Positions 52,393 through 61,302 are shown, numbered from the stretch's first letter. The stretch is 64,000 nucleotides of DNA from Peribacillus sp. FSL E2-0218 (GCF_037992945.1 NZ_CP150304.1:2545501-2609500), one strand, 5' to 3'. Translations and numbers: made by a program. Notes: generated by a model not told the origin, from the letters alone.

Positions 52393-53295
52393 TTGAAACC
52401 CATGCAAAAACAATTTGATAATAATACACTTTTTCCACTTCAACTAGTCTATCAAGACAAAAAAAACACGGAGAGTGAACTGCCCGACCATTTTCATGAC
52501 TGGTACGAAATCATATATGTGTATGACGGGAAGGGTACCTTTTTCTTTGACAATGGATATCATTATATCCAAAAAGGAGACCTATTCATCATCCCCGGAA
52601 ATACAATTCATCACACCATTCACGATAAGGAAGACCCTATAACATGTACAGTCATTTTCTTTAATCCCTTACTTATTCATAACAACTCTCTTGGAGAATC
52701 CTTCTCTTATCACCAACTATTCGAAAAAAGCCGAAAAGCAAAGGACTATAAATATTCCATGCAATGCACTCAACAAAAGGTGTTGGAAACTCATTTTGAA
52801 GAGATGAACAGAGAATGGAATCAAGAAGCATTCGGATTTAAACATGCGATTCTATTACAACTTCATATGGTGTTGCACTACCTAAACCGAATGATTGTTC
52901 AATCCAAGCACGAGCTCTCTACGCCTATTAATTGGGGGCCTTTATGGATGAGAGAGATATTAGTTTATATTGAGAGTAGCTTTACCACTGGATTGAGTCT
53001 GGTTGAACTTGCTGATGTGGCAAACGTTAGTACTGCACATTTCAGTAGAGTATTCAAGCAAGTGATAGGATTAAATGTCTCCGAATATATCACCCAAAAA
53101 AGGATTCTCATGGCGAAAGAACTCCTATTACATACCGATGAAAACATCTCGGTTATTGCTGAAAGATGCGGATTTCAAAGTATGCCTCATTTTCATCTCA
53201 CATTTAAAAAACACCTCGGCTCAACACCTGGAAGTTATAGAAAAAACAGAATACTGACTACTGATTACCTGCCGCCACACACAGAAAATGAGTAG
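52393..53295 (+). CDS. AraC-family transcriptional regulator
   Basis: A 300-residue regulator. The N-terminal cupin domain (PDHFHDWYEIIYVYDGKG, GDLFIIPGNTIHH) would bind the inducer and the C-terminal pair of helix-turn-helix motifs (SLVELADVANVSTAHFSRVF and ISVIAERCGFQSMPHFHLTF) would bind DNA. It opens with TTG 52393; ATG 52402 is an alternative. It is divergent from the sugar-acid operon and is its likely activator. Confidence 0.9.
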   Translation: MKPMQKQFDNNTLFPLQLVYQDKKNTESELPDHFHDWYEIIYVYDGKGTFFFDNGYHYIQKGDLFIIPGNTIHHTIHDKEDPITCTVIFFNPLLIHNNSLGESFSYHQLFEKSRKAKDYKYSMQCTQQKVLETHFEEMNREWNQEAFGFKHAILLQLHMVLHYLNRMIVQSKHELSTPINWGPLWMREILVYIESSFTTGLSLVELADVANVSTAHFSRVFKQVIGLNVSEYITQKRILMAKELLLHTDENISVIAERCGFQSMPHFHLTFKKHLGSTPGSYRKNRILTTDYLPPHTENE

Positions 53296-53580
53296 GCAAA
53301 AGTCTTGAAAACTCTTTGAATGAGAAGCGGTTTCATGAATGAAGAAATGTATTCTTATAGTTTGGATGGGATTTAAACAAGTCTTAACGATTACAAGCCG
53401 TAGTGTATATTATTTTCTGAATATTAAGTTTATTTAAAAATTTGGATTACGTAATATATAAGGAGTTCTATAAAATAAATTGTCAGCGTAACTACTAGAT
53501 CAGCTATATTGATACAATAAGATTCCCTATAGATGGCAAAACAAAAAGGCCGCTTCAACGACCTCACTTTTTCAGCAACA
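53296..53580. other. Short intergenic region
   Basis: About 285 AT-rich bases between the AraC gene and the J-domain gene. A CGCTTC/GAAGCG-like pairing near 53325 and 53550 is too distant to be a terminator. Nothing convincing was recognised. Confidence 0.35.
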
Positions 53581-54369
53581 TCATATCCCGTTGTTGCCTT
53601 TTCTAAAGTTATCATAATCTGTCTTAATGTAATGGAATACCTTAGCATTGCCGTTCTGATCAGGATGCGTTATTTTTAATAAACCTTTATATCCTGCCAA
53701 TACTTCTTTAACGGTTGCTTTTTTTGAAAGCCCTAATTTTTTGCTATAATCATCTGATCGGGCAATGGGGGCGGAATTGAAATGGCCCGTTTGATTTTGC
53801 TTCCGTTTCGTCAATTCATTACGTAATTCAATATTTTCCGTTAACAGATCCCCCGCTTCATTTTGCAATTGGCTTTTCTCATTCCTAAGCATGACCACTT
53901 CCTTTTTATACATTTCTCTTTGCTGAATTAATGTTTTTTTGGCAGTCTCATAGAGTGCTTCCATTCCTTCTATATGCGTATCTTGGGCTTGTATTTTTAA
54001 CCTTAACCGATGTATGATTTCATCCTTGTTTTGTGCCGGTACATCATTTATAGACAGACTTTTGGTTGCATCATCGATGATATATCCAGAATCCCGCTTG
54101 CTTTTACCCTCGTATTTAATCCTGCCTTCATTAAGCCAACGCCTGACAACCTGCAAACGAACATGTTCAGAAATGCCTGCATCCTTTAACAAGTCAAATG
54201 CCAGATCTGTGTCATCCATCGTAGATCCTGTTTTTCTACTCCCGTTCCCTCCCTCGTATTTAATCCTGCCCTCACGCAGCCAACGCCTGACAGTTTGTAT
54301 ACTAATACTTTCTGTTACGCCTGCATCCTTTAACAGGTCGAAAGCTTGATCTGTGTTCACATTTTTCAC
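53581..54369 (-). CDS. Tandem HTH - coiled coil - J-domain-like protein
   Basis: A 262-residue protein with an unusual layout. Residues 7-40 and 55-88 are near-identical repeats, each with AFDLLKDAG followed by a helix-turn-helix of the MerR/excisionase type (QTVRRWLREGRIKYEG; QVVRRWLNEGRIKYEG). Residues 115-191 form a long coiled coil. Residues 206-257 look like a short J-domain: LGLSKKATVKEVLAGYKGLL, then the HPD motif at 235-237 and VFHYIKTDYDNF. HPD is the DnaK-stimulating motif, so the protein may bring chaperone activity to a DNA site. It belongs to no named family I can recall. ATG 54369 follows AGAGGGAAAGGTG. Confidence 0.8.
   Translation of the reverse strand: MKNVNTDQAFDLLKDAGVTESISIQTVRRWLREGRIKYEGGNGSRKTGSTMDDTDLAFDLLKDAGISEHVRLQVVRRWLNEGRIKYEGKSKRDSGYIIDDATKSLSINDVPAQNKDEIIHRLRLKIQAQDTHIEGMEALYETAKKTLIQQREMYKKEVVMLRNEKSQLQNEAGDLLTENIELRNELTKRKQNQTGHFNSAPIARSDDYSKKLGLSKKATVKEVLAGYKGLLKITHPDQNGNAKVFHYIKTDYDNFRKGNNGI
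54106..54351 (-). repeat. Intragenic direct repeat, 144-bp period
   Basis: The two helix-turn-helix coding units (54250-54351 and 54106-54207) are direct repeats 144 bases apart. For example CGTATTTAATCCTGCC recurs at 54111 and 54255. The high DNA identity suggests a fairly recent duplication or ongoing gene conversion. Confidence 0.8.
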
Positions 54370-54473
54370 CTTTCCCTCTACTCACCATGAAATGCTGAAT
54401 GATGCTGGACTAACTACGAAACAATGAGCCTTCTACCTTAGGATGGGGCGCATTGTTCAAAAATCTATATATG

Positions 54474-54671
54474 TTATGTACTCAACAATTCCGCCATCAG
54501 CCTGCATTTCATGTATAGCCAGTGCTGCTGTTCCTCTATAGCTGTACTGAATTCCTTTGGCACTATCAATTTGTAATCCAATAAATAATAGCACAGCTCC
54601 TTTTCAAACAAAAAACAAACAGATAAAGATTGGATGACAGATATCACAGCAGGATAACGAAAGAATTCCAT
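54474..54671 (-). CDS. Possible small protein, unrecognised
   Basis: A 65-residue leftward frame (MEFFRYPAVISVIQ, then ELCYYLLDYKL and FSTAIEEQQHWLY) with balanced, protein-like composition just upstream of the J-domain gene. The ribosome site is poor, no family is recognised, and the frame may be chance. If real it would be co-transcribed with the J-domain protein gene. Confidence 0.3.
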   Translation of the reverse strand: MEFFRYPAVISVIQSLSVCFLFEKELCYYLLDYKLIVPKEFSTAIEEQQHWLYMKCRLMAELLST

Positions 54672-54729
54672 TCGTATAAAGCCAAATCATGTACACGAAA
54701 AATACGGATAAGAACACTGAGCCCATTTA

Positions 54730-54775
54730 AATATCCGAATCCCTCGATGAGGCAAAATGAGGGATTCGGACTTAA
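54730..54775. terminator. Hairpin between the PhnB-like gene and the J-domain locus
   Basis: ATCCGAATCCCTC and GAGGGATTCGGA pair exactly around a loop of about 13 bases. It lies about 115 bases downstream of the leftward VOC gene. There is no long T run, so termination is only likely. Confidence 0.5.
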
Positions 54776-54888
54776 TCTTTCAACCATGCCGATTAAGGGA
54801 TTACTATGGCAATGATTTTCACCATCCCTTACCTTATTGACACTATAGCGATCATCACGGTTTCATTTTATAGGGCAATTACAAAAAG

Positions 54889-55314
54889 TTATTTTTGGCC
54901 CTCTGTATAAATTTGAAAGGTTATACCGAATTTGTCTGTCACAATTCCATAAGCAGGGCTAAAAAAAGCTTCCTGCAACGGCATTTTCACTTGACCATTT
55001 TGCGATAGGGCTTCAAAAATCTTGGTTGATTTCTCGATATCGTCAGTTGAAATGCAAATCGTAACTTGATCACCTGTCTGACTCGTTTGCCCTGGAAATG
55101 AATCTGAAAACATTAGATCGGTTTCCCCAACCTTCACCATGGCATGTGACACAAGTTCCTTCGCTTCCTCTGGCAAAGGAAATTCCGGGTTTTCTGGCAT
55201 TTCGCCAAAAGTTTGTGTAAAAAGGACTTGTGCATCCAATGCTTTTTCGTAAAACCCAATCGCTTCTTTCGCATTACCATTCATCATTAAATAGGGAGAC
55301 AACCTCATGCTCAT
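54889..55314 (-). CDS. PhnB-like VOC family protein
   Basis: A 141-residue glyoxalase-fold protein of the PhnB/3-demethylubiquinone methyltransferase-like group: RLSPYLMMNGNAKEAIGFYEKAL at the start, then MFSDSFPG, VTICISTDDIEKSTKIFEAL and a C-terminal YGIVTDKFGITFQI. The function is unknown. The frame opens at 55368, but AAAGGGG precedes ATG 55314, so that start is chosen. Confidence 0.85.
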   Translation of the reverse strand: MSMRLSPYLMMNGNAKEAIGFYEKALDAQVLFTQTFGEMPENPEFPLPEEAKELVSHAMVKVGETDLMFSDSFPGQTSQTGDQVTICISTDDIEKSTKIFEALSQNGQVKMPLQEAFFSPAYGIVTDKFGITFQIYTEGQK

Positions 55315-55598
55315 AATAAATAACCCCTTTGATTCTATTTTTTTGGTATAACCCCGAGTAACTGTCATGGCTCATTTATCATTTGAATGATCATCTAACA
55401 TTATTACCCATGTTTCCATTTTACAACAAGGAACATACGTTCGTCAATGTGGATTTAAGCAAGAGCAGCGGCTAACTTCCCACCAAAATGGGATTATTCT
55501 AAATCGCGTCGGTATGCGAAAACTGCCATTTTTAATTATTCCTTCCACTTCGGCTACCGAACGAAAAAATCATACTAGCTTTACCCAAAGGGAATTTC

Positions 55599-55636
55599 AA
55601 AAGGGGTCTGGAATTTAAAAATTCCGGACCCCTTTT
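55599..55636. terminator. Terminator of the epimerase-like gene
   Basis: AAAAGGGGTCTGGAATTT and its partner AATTCCGGACCCCTTTT form a long stem with one mismatch. It lies directly after the leftward gene at 55639. Confidence 0.8.
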
Positions 55637-55638
55637 GT

Positions 55639-56316
55639 TTACTGATCAATTGAAATGGCCAGCTTCTCGATTTCATCAGAACGATGAATGTGAAAGCCTT
55701 GGGGTGATGTTTGGGCTGCGGCATACATGGCTGCGGCTACCTTTTTTGCTTGTATGGCACGATAGGGACGCAGAGGTCCAATGAAGATGAATTGTGCGAT
55801 GGAGCTCAACATGCCAGAGATTTTCTCACCTGCCCGGAATTCCTCTCTTTCGCCAAGAAGTAATGAAGGGCGAAATATATGAACCGAGTTCATGGCTAAC
55901 TGTTGAAGTCCACCTTCGACATCACCTTTTACACGACTGTAAAAAAAGGCCGATTTTGAATTGGCTCCCATAGCCGTTATGACGAGTAATTTTTCAACAT
56001 CGCAGCTTTTCGCCATTTTCGCCGCTTCCATAACATAGGTATAATCCACTTTACGAAAAGCCTCTTTTGATTTAGCCTTCTTGATCGTTGTACCCAAACA
56101 AATAAAAACATCCGTGACGTTAAATAAATGGGCAAACGTTGACAAACGGTCGAAATCTACAATATGTACGGTGCAATTCGGTTCATGCATATCCACATGC
56201 CTTCTTGTCAGCAAATGGATTTCGTCATAAACATGGCTATTGCTTAGTTGTTTAACAAGCTGGGTACCGACCACTCCCGTTGCCCCTAAAACCAATGCCA
56301 TCTTTTTTTTAATCAT
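55639..56316 (-). CDS. NAD(P)-binding epimerase-like oxidoreductase
   Basis: A 225-residue atypical SDR with the N-terminal motif ALVLGATGVVGTQLVKQL, an FICLGTTIKKAKSKEAFRKVDY segment and ITAMGANSKSAFFYSRVKG (Ser, Tyr and Lys of the active site), as in TIP30/HTATIP2-like and YwnB-like proteins. The substrate is unknown. It lies about 60 bases downstream of the phosphatase gene and may be co-transcribed with it. Confidence 0.85.
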   Translation of the reverse strand: MIKKKMALVLGATGVVGTQLVKQLSNSHVYDEIHLLTRRHVDMHEPNCTVHIVDFDRLSTFAHLFNVTDVFICLGTTIKKAKSKEAFRKVDYTYVMEAAKMAKSCDVEKLLVITAMGANSKSAFFYSRVKGDVEGGLQQLAMNSVHIFRPSLLLGEREEFRAGEKISGMLSSIAQFIFIGPLRPYRAIQAKKVAAAMYAAAQTSPQGFHIHRSDEIEKLAISIDQ

Positions 56317-56379
56317 GATTTCCTTCTTTCCTTCATGAGCTATCGTGAACCTTCCATCGACTCATTTACCTTTTGATTA

Positions 56380-56955
56380 TTATGACAAATGTTTGATTTG
56401 ATTGAAGTCTTTAATGATCCAGGAATCGACCTCGAATCTTATCGTACTCAAGCATGCATTGGACAAACGCATATCACTGGTTACAATTGATTCGTTGGAC
56501 ATCAATCGTAAGATGAAATGAATAACGGCTCCATGTGCAACAAGTATCACTTTCTTTTCTGGATATGCCTCCTGGATTTCTTGAAGTCCCTTCATCAGGC
56601 GGTTAGTGAGGGCCTTCTCGCTTTCCTGGCCCGGATAAACTTTATTTTTGTAAGTTGCCTCCCTTTTTTCGGCTGTCAATCCTTCTGCGGCTCCAAAATT
56701 CTTTTCAATGAATTCGATTTTCTCAATTACCGGAACATCCATATAATGAGCAATGATATCAGCCGTTTCCCTTGCCCTTATAAGCGGACTTGTAATGATT
56801 ACATCCCAATCTTCTTTCATCAGGAATTCACCGCATTGACGTGCCTGTATCTTTCCGAGTTCATTTAACGGAATATCTGTCTGCCCCTGCAGCTTTCCCT
56901 GTGCATTCCAATCCGTCTGTCCATGCCGTACTAAACAAATCGTCGTAATTGTCAT
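56380..56955 (-). CDS. Histidine phosphatase family protein
   Basis: A 191-residue phosphatase of the phosphoglycerate-mutase-like superfamily with the catalytic LVRHGQTDWN at the start, SPLIRARETAD, and the second His in VAHGAVIHFIL. Substrate range in this family is wide, so phosphatase is safer than mutase. GTG 56958 also opens the frame, but ATG 56955 is a more usual start after AAAGGCG. Confidence 0.9.
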   Translation of the reverse strand: MTITTICLVRHGQTDWNAQGKLQGQTDIPLNELGKIQARQCGEFLMKEDWDVIITSPLIRARETADIIAHYMDVPVIEKIEFIEKNFGAAEGLTAEKREATYKNKVYPGQESEKALTNRLMKGLQEIQEAYPEKKVILVAHGAVIHFILRLMSNESIVTSDMRLSNACLSTIRFEVDSWIIKDFNQIKHLS

Positions 56956-56979
56956 CACGCCTTTCTATATTGGATTACA

Positions 56980-57330
56980 TTATCTTTCCTGCTCTTCCAT
57001 GATCGAATGTCCTTCGGTCTGCTCGATATCTGACCATTTCCATTTTTCATGCAATCGTATTCTTCCGTCAGTCAATATCTCTGGTGTGGAAAAACAGCTG
57101 CCTCCTCTAATTTCCCCTTTTTCATTGATATGATTATAGCGGAATTGAAGTGTTCCATCAGGGTTGACGAGTCCTATCAAGCTCCCTTTTACAATTTCAC
57201 CGCCTTGATAGATCGCTGAAAGAATGGAGCCTTCCTGTGAATAATGAAAGGACGTACTGCCCGAAACTTCCCCGTTTTCTGAATTGACTTTTGCCTTAAA
57301 AATCCGCCCATCATAATTAATCACGATCAA
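56980..57330 (-). CDS. Conserved hypothetical beta-rich protein
   Basis: A 116-residue protein of repeated short strands (GEVSGSTSFHYSQEGSILSAIYQGG, then DGTLQFRYNHINEKGEIRGG and DGRIRLHEKWKW). Bacillus relatives are often labelled N-acetylglutamate synthase, but no acetyltransferase motif is visible, so that name looks unsupported. GGGGGATTG precedes ATG 57330. It lies 25 bases upstream of the phosphatase gene and may share its transcript. Confidence 0.8.
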   Translation of the reverse strand: MIVINYDGRIFKAKVNSENGEVSGSTSFHYSQEGSILSAIYQGGEIVKGSLIGLVNPDGTLQFRYNHINEKGEIRGGSCFSTPEILTDGRIRLHEKWKWSDIEQTEGHSIMEEQER

Positions 57331-57574
57331 TCCCCCTATGAATGATTAAGGATAATCATACCAAATTTCCACAAAAAAGAGTATATTGAGAATCTCTAAA
57401 AAGATAAAATATGATTAAATCCCTTCACCAAAAACAGACACGAAAAATACATAATATTTCCATTGAATTCCGCTTATGAATTGTGGTTAGATTATGGAAG
57501 ATGTTACATATGGGATGTTCATCCCCAATGCTCAGACATCGGAATATAACTAGAAGATATGGTGAGGTGCTCTT

Positions 57575-58096
57575 TTGAAAGAAATACTTCTGATTTTACT
57601 ATTGCAACTTATTTATGTACCGATTTACACGTTGCGAACCATTTTCTTAGTGAAAAATATCACCGTACTTGCCTCGATACTGGGCATTGCAGAAATGCTA
57701 GTGTATGTTTTTGGACTATCGCTTGTATTTGGCGGCGACCAGAGCATCCTGGCCATGGTTGTATATGCTGTCGGTTTTGGAATCGGAATTATTTTTGGAA
57801 CGAAAATTGAGCAGAAACTCGCCATCGGCTACATAAATTTAACCGTCAATACTCAATCCAAAAATGCACAGTTAGTTGATACACTTAGGAACAATGGATT
57901 CGGGGTTACTCTCTATACAGGTGAGGGCAGGGATAGCAACCGTTATCGAATGGAAATTTTGACGAAACGCAACCGTGAGCAAGAATTGATCGCAACCGTA
58001 GAAAAATTCGAACCGAAGGCTTTCATCATTTCGTATGAGCCGCGTTACTTCAAAGGCGGGTTTTTACTGGATCGGTTGAAAAATAAGGCAAGCTAA
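57575..58096 (+). CDS. UPF0316 membrane protein (DUF5698 + DUF2179)
   Basis: A 173-residue protein with three membrane segments in the N-terminal half (LILLLQLIYVPIYTLRTIFL, LGIAEMLVYVFGLSLVF, MVVYAVGFGIGIIFGTKIEQ) and a soluble DUF2179 domain (VDTLRNNGFGVTLYTGEGRDSN, KAFIISYEPRYFKGGF). Family function is unknown; DUF2179 may bind a small ligand. TTG 57575 follows GGTGAGGTG. Confidence 0.88.
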   Translation: MKEILLILLLQLIYVPIYTLRTIFLVKNITVLASILGIAEMLVYVFGLSLVFGGDQSILAMVVYAVGFGIGIIFGTKIEQKLAIGYINLTVNTQSKNAQLVDTLRNNGFGVTLYTGEGRDSNRYRMEILTKRNREQELIATVEKFEPKAFIISYEPRYFKGGFLLDRLKNKAS

Positions 58097-58100
58097 AAGC

Positions 58101-58140
58101 AAAAGGGGAAAGCCAACATGAAAGATGGCTTTCCCCTTTT
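58101..58140. terminator. Bidirectional terminator
   Basis: A 15-bp perfect stem (58101-58115 with 58126-58140; AAAAGGGGAAAGCCA) sits between the convergent UPF0316 and HNH genes, with T runs on both strands. Confidence 0.85.
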
Positions 58141-58417
58141 ATTTGGTTTTTGATTTCCTTATTTTCACTGCTTTCGTTGCCGGCTGTTTTTTAATCCACT
58201 TTATATATTTTTTCAATGAATCATCATCTTTTAGCAATGCGATCGTATAGAGGCGGATGGCCAGCTCCTTGTTTGAATATAACGCGTGAATCTGTTTATG
58301 GCATGATTTACAAAGAGCGGCAGTCGGTAAATGGCTGCCTCCTTCTTCTCTCGGTATTAAATGATGGACGGTCAATTCAATTCCGTCCCTTTGACAAAGC
58401 TCACATGTTCCTATCAT
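58139..58417 (-). CDS. HNH endonuclease
   Basis: A 92-residue HNH nuclease: zinc-binding CELCQRDG and CKSCHKQIH pairs, with the catalytic HHLIPREEGGS region between them. The basic C-terminus (KIRKSKTK) may bind DNA. Such small HNH proteins occur both in mobile elements and as chromosomal genes. Here it sits among conserved housekeeping genes, so it is probably a resident gene. Its role is unknown. Confidence 0.87.
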   Translation of the reverse strand: MIGTCELCQRDGIELTVHHLIPREEGGSHLPTAALCKSCHKQIHALYSNKELAIRLYTIALLKDDDSLKKYIKWIKKQPATKAVKIRKSKTK

Positions 58418-58432
58418 TTCCCGATACGTCCG

Positions 58433-58831
58433 TTAAGGTTTTACGGATTTCCCTTCTTCAACGATATGGAACATTAAATGGGCAAGATGATGAATGGGGC
58501 CATATTCCTCTTCATCGTCTTCTTCCACTTCTTCACTGTCATTCATGCCTTGTAAATAAAGTGCCATGAATTCATAAAAATCAGGTTTGGCAAAGGAATA
58601 ACAATCACTTGGATCCTGATTATCTTCTTCATACTGTAAAACCAAATGCGATAAATCCCCCTCGTCATCTTCAGCATCAAAAAAGACGAAATAGCCGATA
58701 TTCGTATCCAAATCAAATAATCTGCGAAATCCACGGGACGTCGTTTTTTCAAACTCAGCGGCTGTCAATTTTTGCACCTGCATGCTGTCTACATTATCTT
58801 CCTGATGGAAACCAACGATGAATGTCTTCAT
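58433..58831 (-). CDS. Acidic conserved hypothetical protein
   Basis: A 132-residue soluble protein with a very acidic patch (EEVEEDDEEEYG, near residue 100) and a C-terminal His cluster (IHHLAHLMFHIVEEG). No family is recognised with confidence. ATG 58831 follows AGGAGGTAATG. It lies 16 bases upstream of the HNH gene and could be co-transcribed with it. Confidence 0.75.
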   Translation of the reverse strand: MKTFIVGFHQEDNVDSMQVQKLTAAEFEKTTSRGFRRLFDLDTNIGYFVFFDAEDDEGDLSHLVLQYEEDNQDPSDCYSFAKPDFYEFMALYLQGMNDSEEVEEDDEEEYGPIHHLAHLMFHIVEEGKSVKP

Positions 58832-58894
58832 CTCATTACCTCCTATTGAATTATGATAATCAATAGTATCCCCATTTAACTGGATTTATCCTGA

Positions 58895-59650
58895 TTAAAG
58901 ATTTGCTTCCAAGATGACCGGGCAATGATCGCTGCCCATGATATCACAGTGGATGTTTGCATCCATGAGAGAATCGGACAATCGCTTTGAAACAATGAAA
59001 TAATCAATTCTCCAACCGATATTCCGCTCTCTTACTTTGCTCATATACGACCACCAAGTATAGGCACCTTCTTGTAACGGATAAAAATGGCGGAATGTAT
59101 CAATGAAACCTGCATCAAGCAATTCAGTCATTTTACCACGTTCTTCAAGCGTAAAACCTGAATTTCCGATGTTAGGTTTGGGGTTCTTCAAATCGATTTC
59201 CTGATGTGCGACATTAAGATCGCCGCAGAAGATGACCGGTTTAACCATGTCGAGCTCCTTAAGGTACTCGATCATCGCTTCTTCCCATTCGAGACGATAA
59301 TCGAGCCTTGTCAAATCCCTCTTGGCATTTGGTGCATAGACATTCACCATATAAAATTTCTCGTATTCGAGGGTGATGATCCTTCCTTCTGGTTCCTCGG
59401 TCAAGTCGCCTACACCATATTTCACTGAGAGCGGCTTTTCTTTTGTAAAAATGGCAGTCCCCGAATACCCTTTTTTCAGCGCATAATTCCAATATTGATG
59501 GTACCCATCAAGTTCAAGCGAAATTTGTCCCTCTTGAAGCTTCGTTTCTTGCAGACAGAATATATCCGCATCAACTTCTTTAAAATAATCTAAAAATCCT
59601 TTCTTCACACAAGCCCTAATTCCATTTACGTTCCAGGAAACCAATTTCAT
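58895..59650 (-). CDS. exoA: Exodeoxyribonuclease III / AP endonuclease
   Basis: A 251-residue ExoA-type nuclease for base excision repair. The catalytic residues are visible: N of WNVNGIRA, E of LQETKL, Y of VNVYAPNA, D and N of FCGDLNVAH, and the C-terminal D/H pair in GSDHCPV. Length and order match B. subtilis ExoA. Confidence 0.95.
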   Translation of the reverse strand: MKLVSWNVNGIRACVKKGFLDYFKEVDADIFCLQETKLQEGQISLELDGYHQYWNYALKKGYSGTAIFTKEKPLSVKYGVGDLTEEPEGRIITLEYEKFYMVNVYAPNAKRDLTRLDYRLEWEEAMIEYLKELDMVKPVIFCGDLNVAHQEIDLKNPKPNIGNSGFTLEERGKMTELLDAGFIDTFRHFYPLQEGAYTWWSYMSKVRERNIGWRIDYFIVSKRLSDSLMDANIHCDIMGSDHCPVILEANL

Positions 59651-59711
59651 GTTCTTTTAAACTCTCCTTATTCCCGTTAATTTCTTTTCCTTTCCACTAT
59701 ACTATTGATTC

Positions 59712-59747
59712 GGTTGTTTTCCCATTAGAGTACATTGGAAAACAACC
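59712..59747 (-). terminator. Hairpin at the end of cls
   Basis: GGTTGTTTTCC and GGAAAACAACC pair exactly around a loop that contains the cls stop codon. The first arm lies inside the last codons of cls. There is no T run, so termination is uncertain. Confidence 0.5.
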
Positions 59748-61230
59748 TGGCAAATGATTCTTTTGAACGTTCGAGCATACTGCGATTATTATATGTAATG
59801 GGGTCAAGTTTTTCACTGTCCAGCATATCTTCCTTATAGTGAGTGATAAGATCACCGATAGAGCGGCTGCCCATAAGGAAGACATTGACTTCGAAATTCA
59901 GATGAAAACTCCTCATGTCCATGTTTGCCGTACCAATGGAGGCAATATCGCCATCCACGATGATGAGTTTCTGATGTAAGAAACCTTTTTTATAGGAATA
60001 AACTTCAACGCCATATTGAAGCAGCTCCCCGAAATAAGAGCGGCTTCCGTATTGTGTCAAGAAACCATCATTTACCGCAGGAACCATTAGCCTAACTTGA
60101 ATTCCTTTTACGGCAGCATGTTTAATCGCCGCTTTGATCGCTTGATTGGGGACGAAATATGGACTGGCGATCCAAACTGATTCGGTGGCACTATTGATAA
60201 GCGCATAGTAAAAATCACTCATGATTCCCTGCTGTGTATCCGGCCCGCTTGCGACAACCTGGACAGCTCCGTCCCCTTTTCCGCCTTCGCTTTTCAGTTC
60301 CGGACGCTCCTGCAATACATCTTCACCACTGACATATTCCCAATCCAAAAGAAAAACGGTATGAAGCATATATACCGCTTCCCCTTTAAGGACCATATGT
60401 GTATCTCTCCAGAATCCAATCTCTTTATTTCTTCCTAAATACTCCTCACCAACGTTCAAGCCGCCGACAAAGCCAATCTCCCCGTCGATGATGATGACCT
60501 TCCGGTGATTCCTGAAATTGAATTTCTGATTGAAAAAACCATTTTTCAAAGGAGAAAACGGGAAGGCTTTTATACCGGCATTTTTCATTCGTTTAATTTC
60601 GTTATTCGACAGTTTTAAACTGCCGGCTGCATCAAAAATGAATAAAACTTCCACTCCAGCTTGTGCTTTTTCAATGAGGATATCGATTATTTCCGTGCCA
60701 AGCCTATCTGATCGAAAAATATAATACTCAATATGAATGAACTTTTCCGCCTTTTTTAACTGTTTTATGATTTCCGTAAACGTTTCATTGCCATTTTTCA
60801 AGACTTCCGTTTTCGAAGACGTACTGATAGTGGTCTCAGAAGCTTTTTTGGCAAACGCTGCAAACGATTGCTGGTGATTATTCAAGAATGATAAATCTGG
60901 AGCTGATACCTGTTTTACAAGGCCCTTCCACTCTGCTCGGTCTCTTTTCCTTTTGGTTTGATACAAATACCCTTTTAAATAGAGTTGTCCTGAAAATAAA
61001 TAAAATAGATAGCCGAAAACCGGGAAAAACAGCAGGACATACATCCATAATAGCGTTTCGTGCGCAAATCTATTTTCGAGCATGAGGGAAAACATCGTCA
61101 CGAACATGACAAATATATATAATCCTACAAAAAACAGTTTCATATCAAAGTTAACTTCCGTAAACAAAATTACGTATACAGCAGCGATTAATATAAATAA
61201 AAATATAATTTCCATTCTTCTTCTTTTCAT
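59725..61230 (-). CDS. cls: Cardiolipin synthase
   Basis: A 501-residue membrane enzyme that joins two phosphatidylglycerols to cardiolipin. Two to three N-terminal membrane segments precede two phospholipase-D motifs: FRNHRKVIIIDGEIGFVGGLN and FLHQKLIIVDGDIASIGTAN (HKD). NMDMRSFHLNFEVNVF is a conserved block. It ends about 75 bases upstream of exoA on the same strand but is a separate function. Confidence 0.93.
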   Translation of the reverse strand: MKRRRMEIIFLFILIAAVYVILFTEVNFDMKLFFVGLYIFVMFVTMFSLMLENRFAHETLLWMYVLLFFPVFGYLFYLFSGQLYLKGYLYQTKRKRDRAEWKGLVKQVSAPDLSFLNNHQQSFAAFAKKASETTISTSSKTEVLKNGNETFTEIIKQLKKAEKFIHIEYYIFRSDRLGTEIIDILIEKAQAGVEVLFIFDAAGSLKLSNNEIKRMKNAGIKAFPFSPLKNGFFNQKFNFRNHRKVIIIDGEIGFVGGLNVGEEYLGRNKEIGFWRDTHMVLKGEAVYMLHTVFLLDWEYVSGEDVLQERPELKSEGGKGDGAVQVVASGPDTQQGIMSDFYYALINSATESVWIASPYFVPNQAIKAAIKHAAVKGIQVRLMVPAVNDGFLTQYGSRSYFGELLQYGVEVYSYKKGFLHQKLIIVDGDIASIGTANMDMRSFHLNFEVNVFLMGSRSIGDLITHYKEDMLDSEKLDPITYNNRSMLERSKESFARLFSNVL

Positions 61231-61302
61231 CTTTTCATTCTCCTACACAGCAATATTTTATATACATTTAAACATATACCCATAATTGATGGTAAAAGAA
61301 AC

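Noticed and set aside
7676..54820. The same 16 bases TATGGCAATGATTTTC at 7676-7691 and 54805-54820
   Set aside because: Both lie near hairpins, but one 16-base match is about what chance allows in 64 kb of AT-rich DNA and the flanks do not align. More copies elsewhere in the genome would revive it as a repeat family.
55404..55427. Sigma-B-like GTTGTA-12-GGGTAA upstream of the PhnB-like gene
   Set aside because: The -35 matches only four of six bases and the spacing is at the lower limit, so it is weaker than the opuC site and not claimed.
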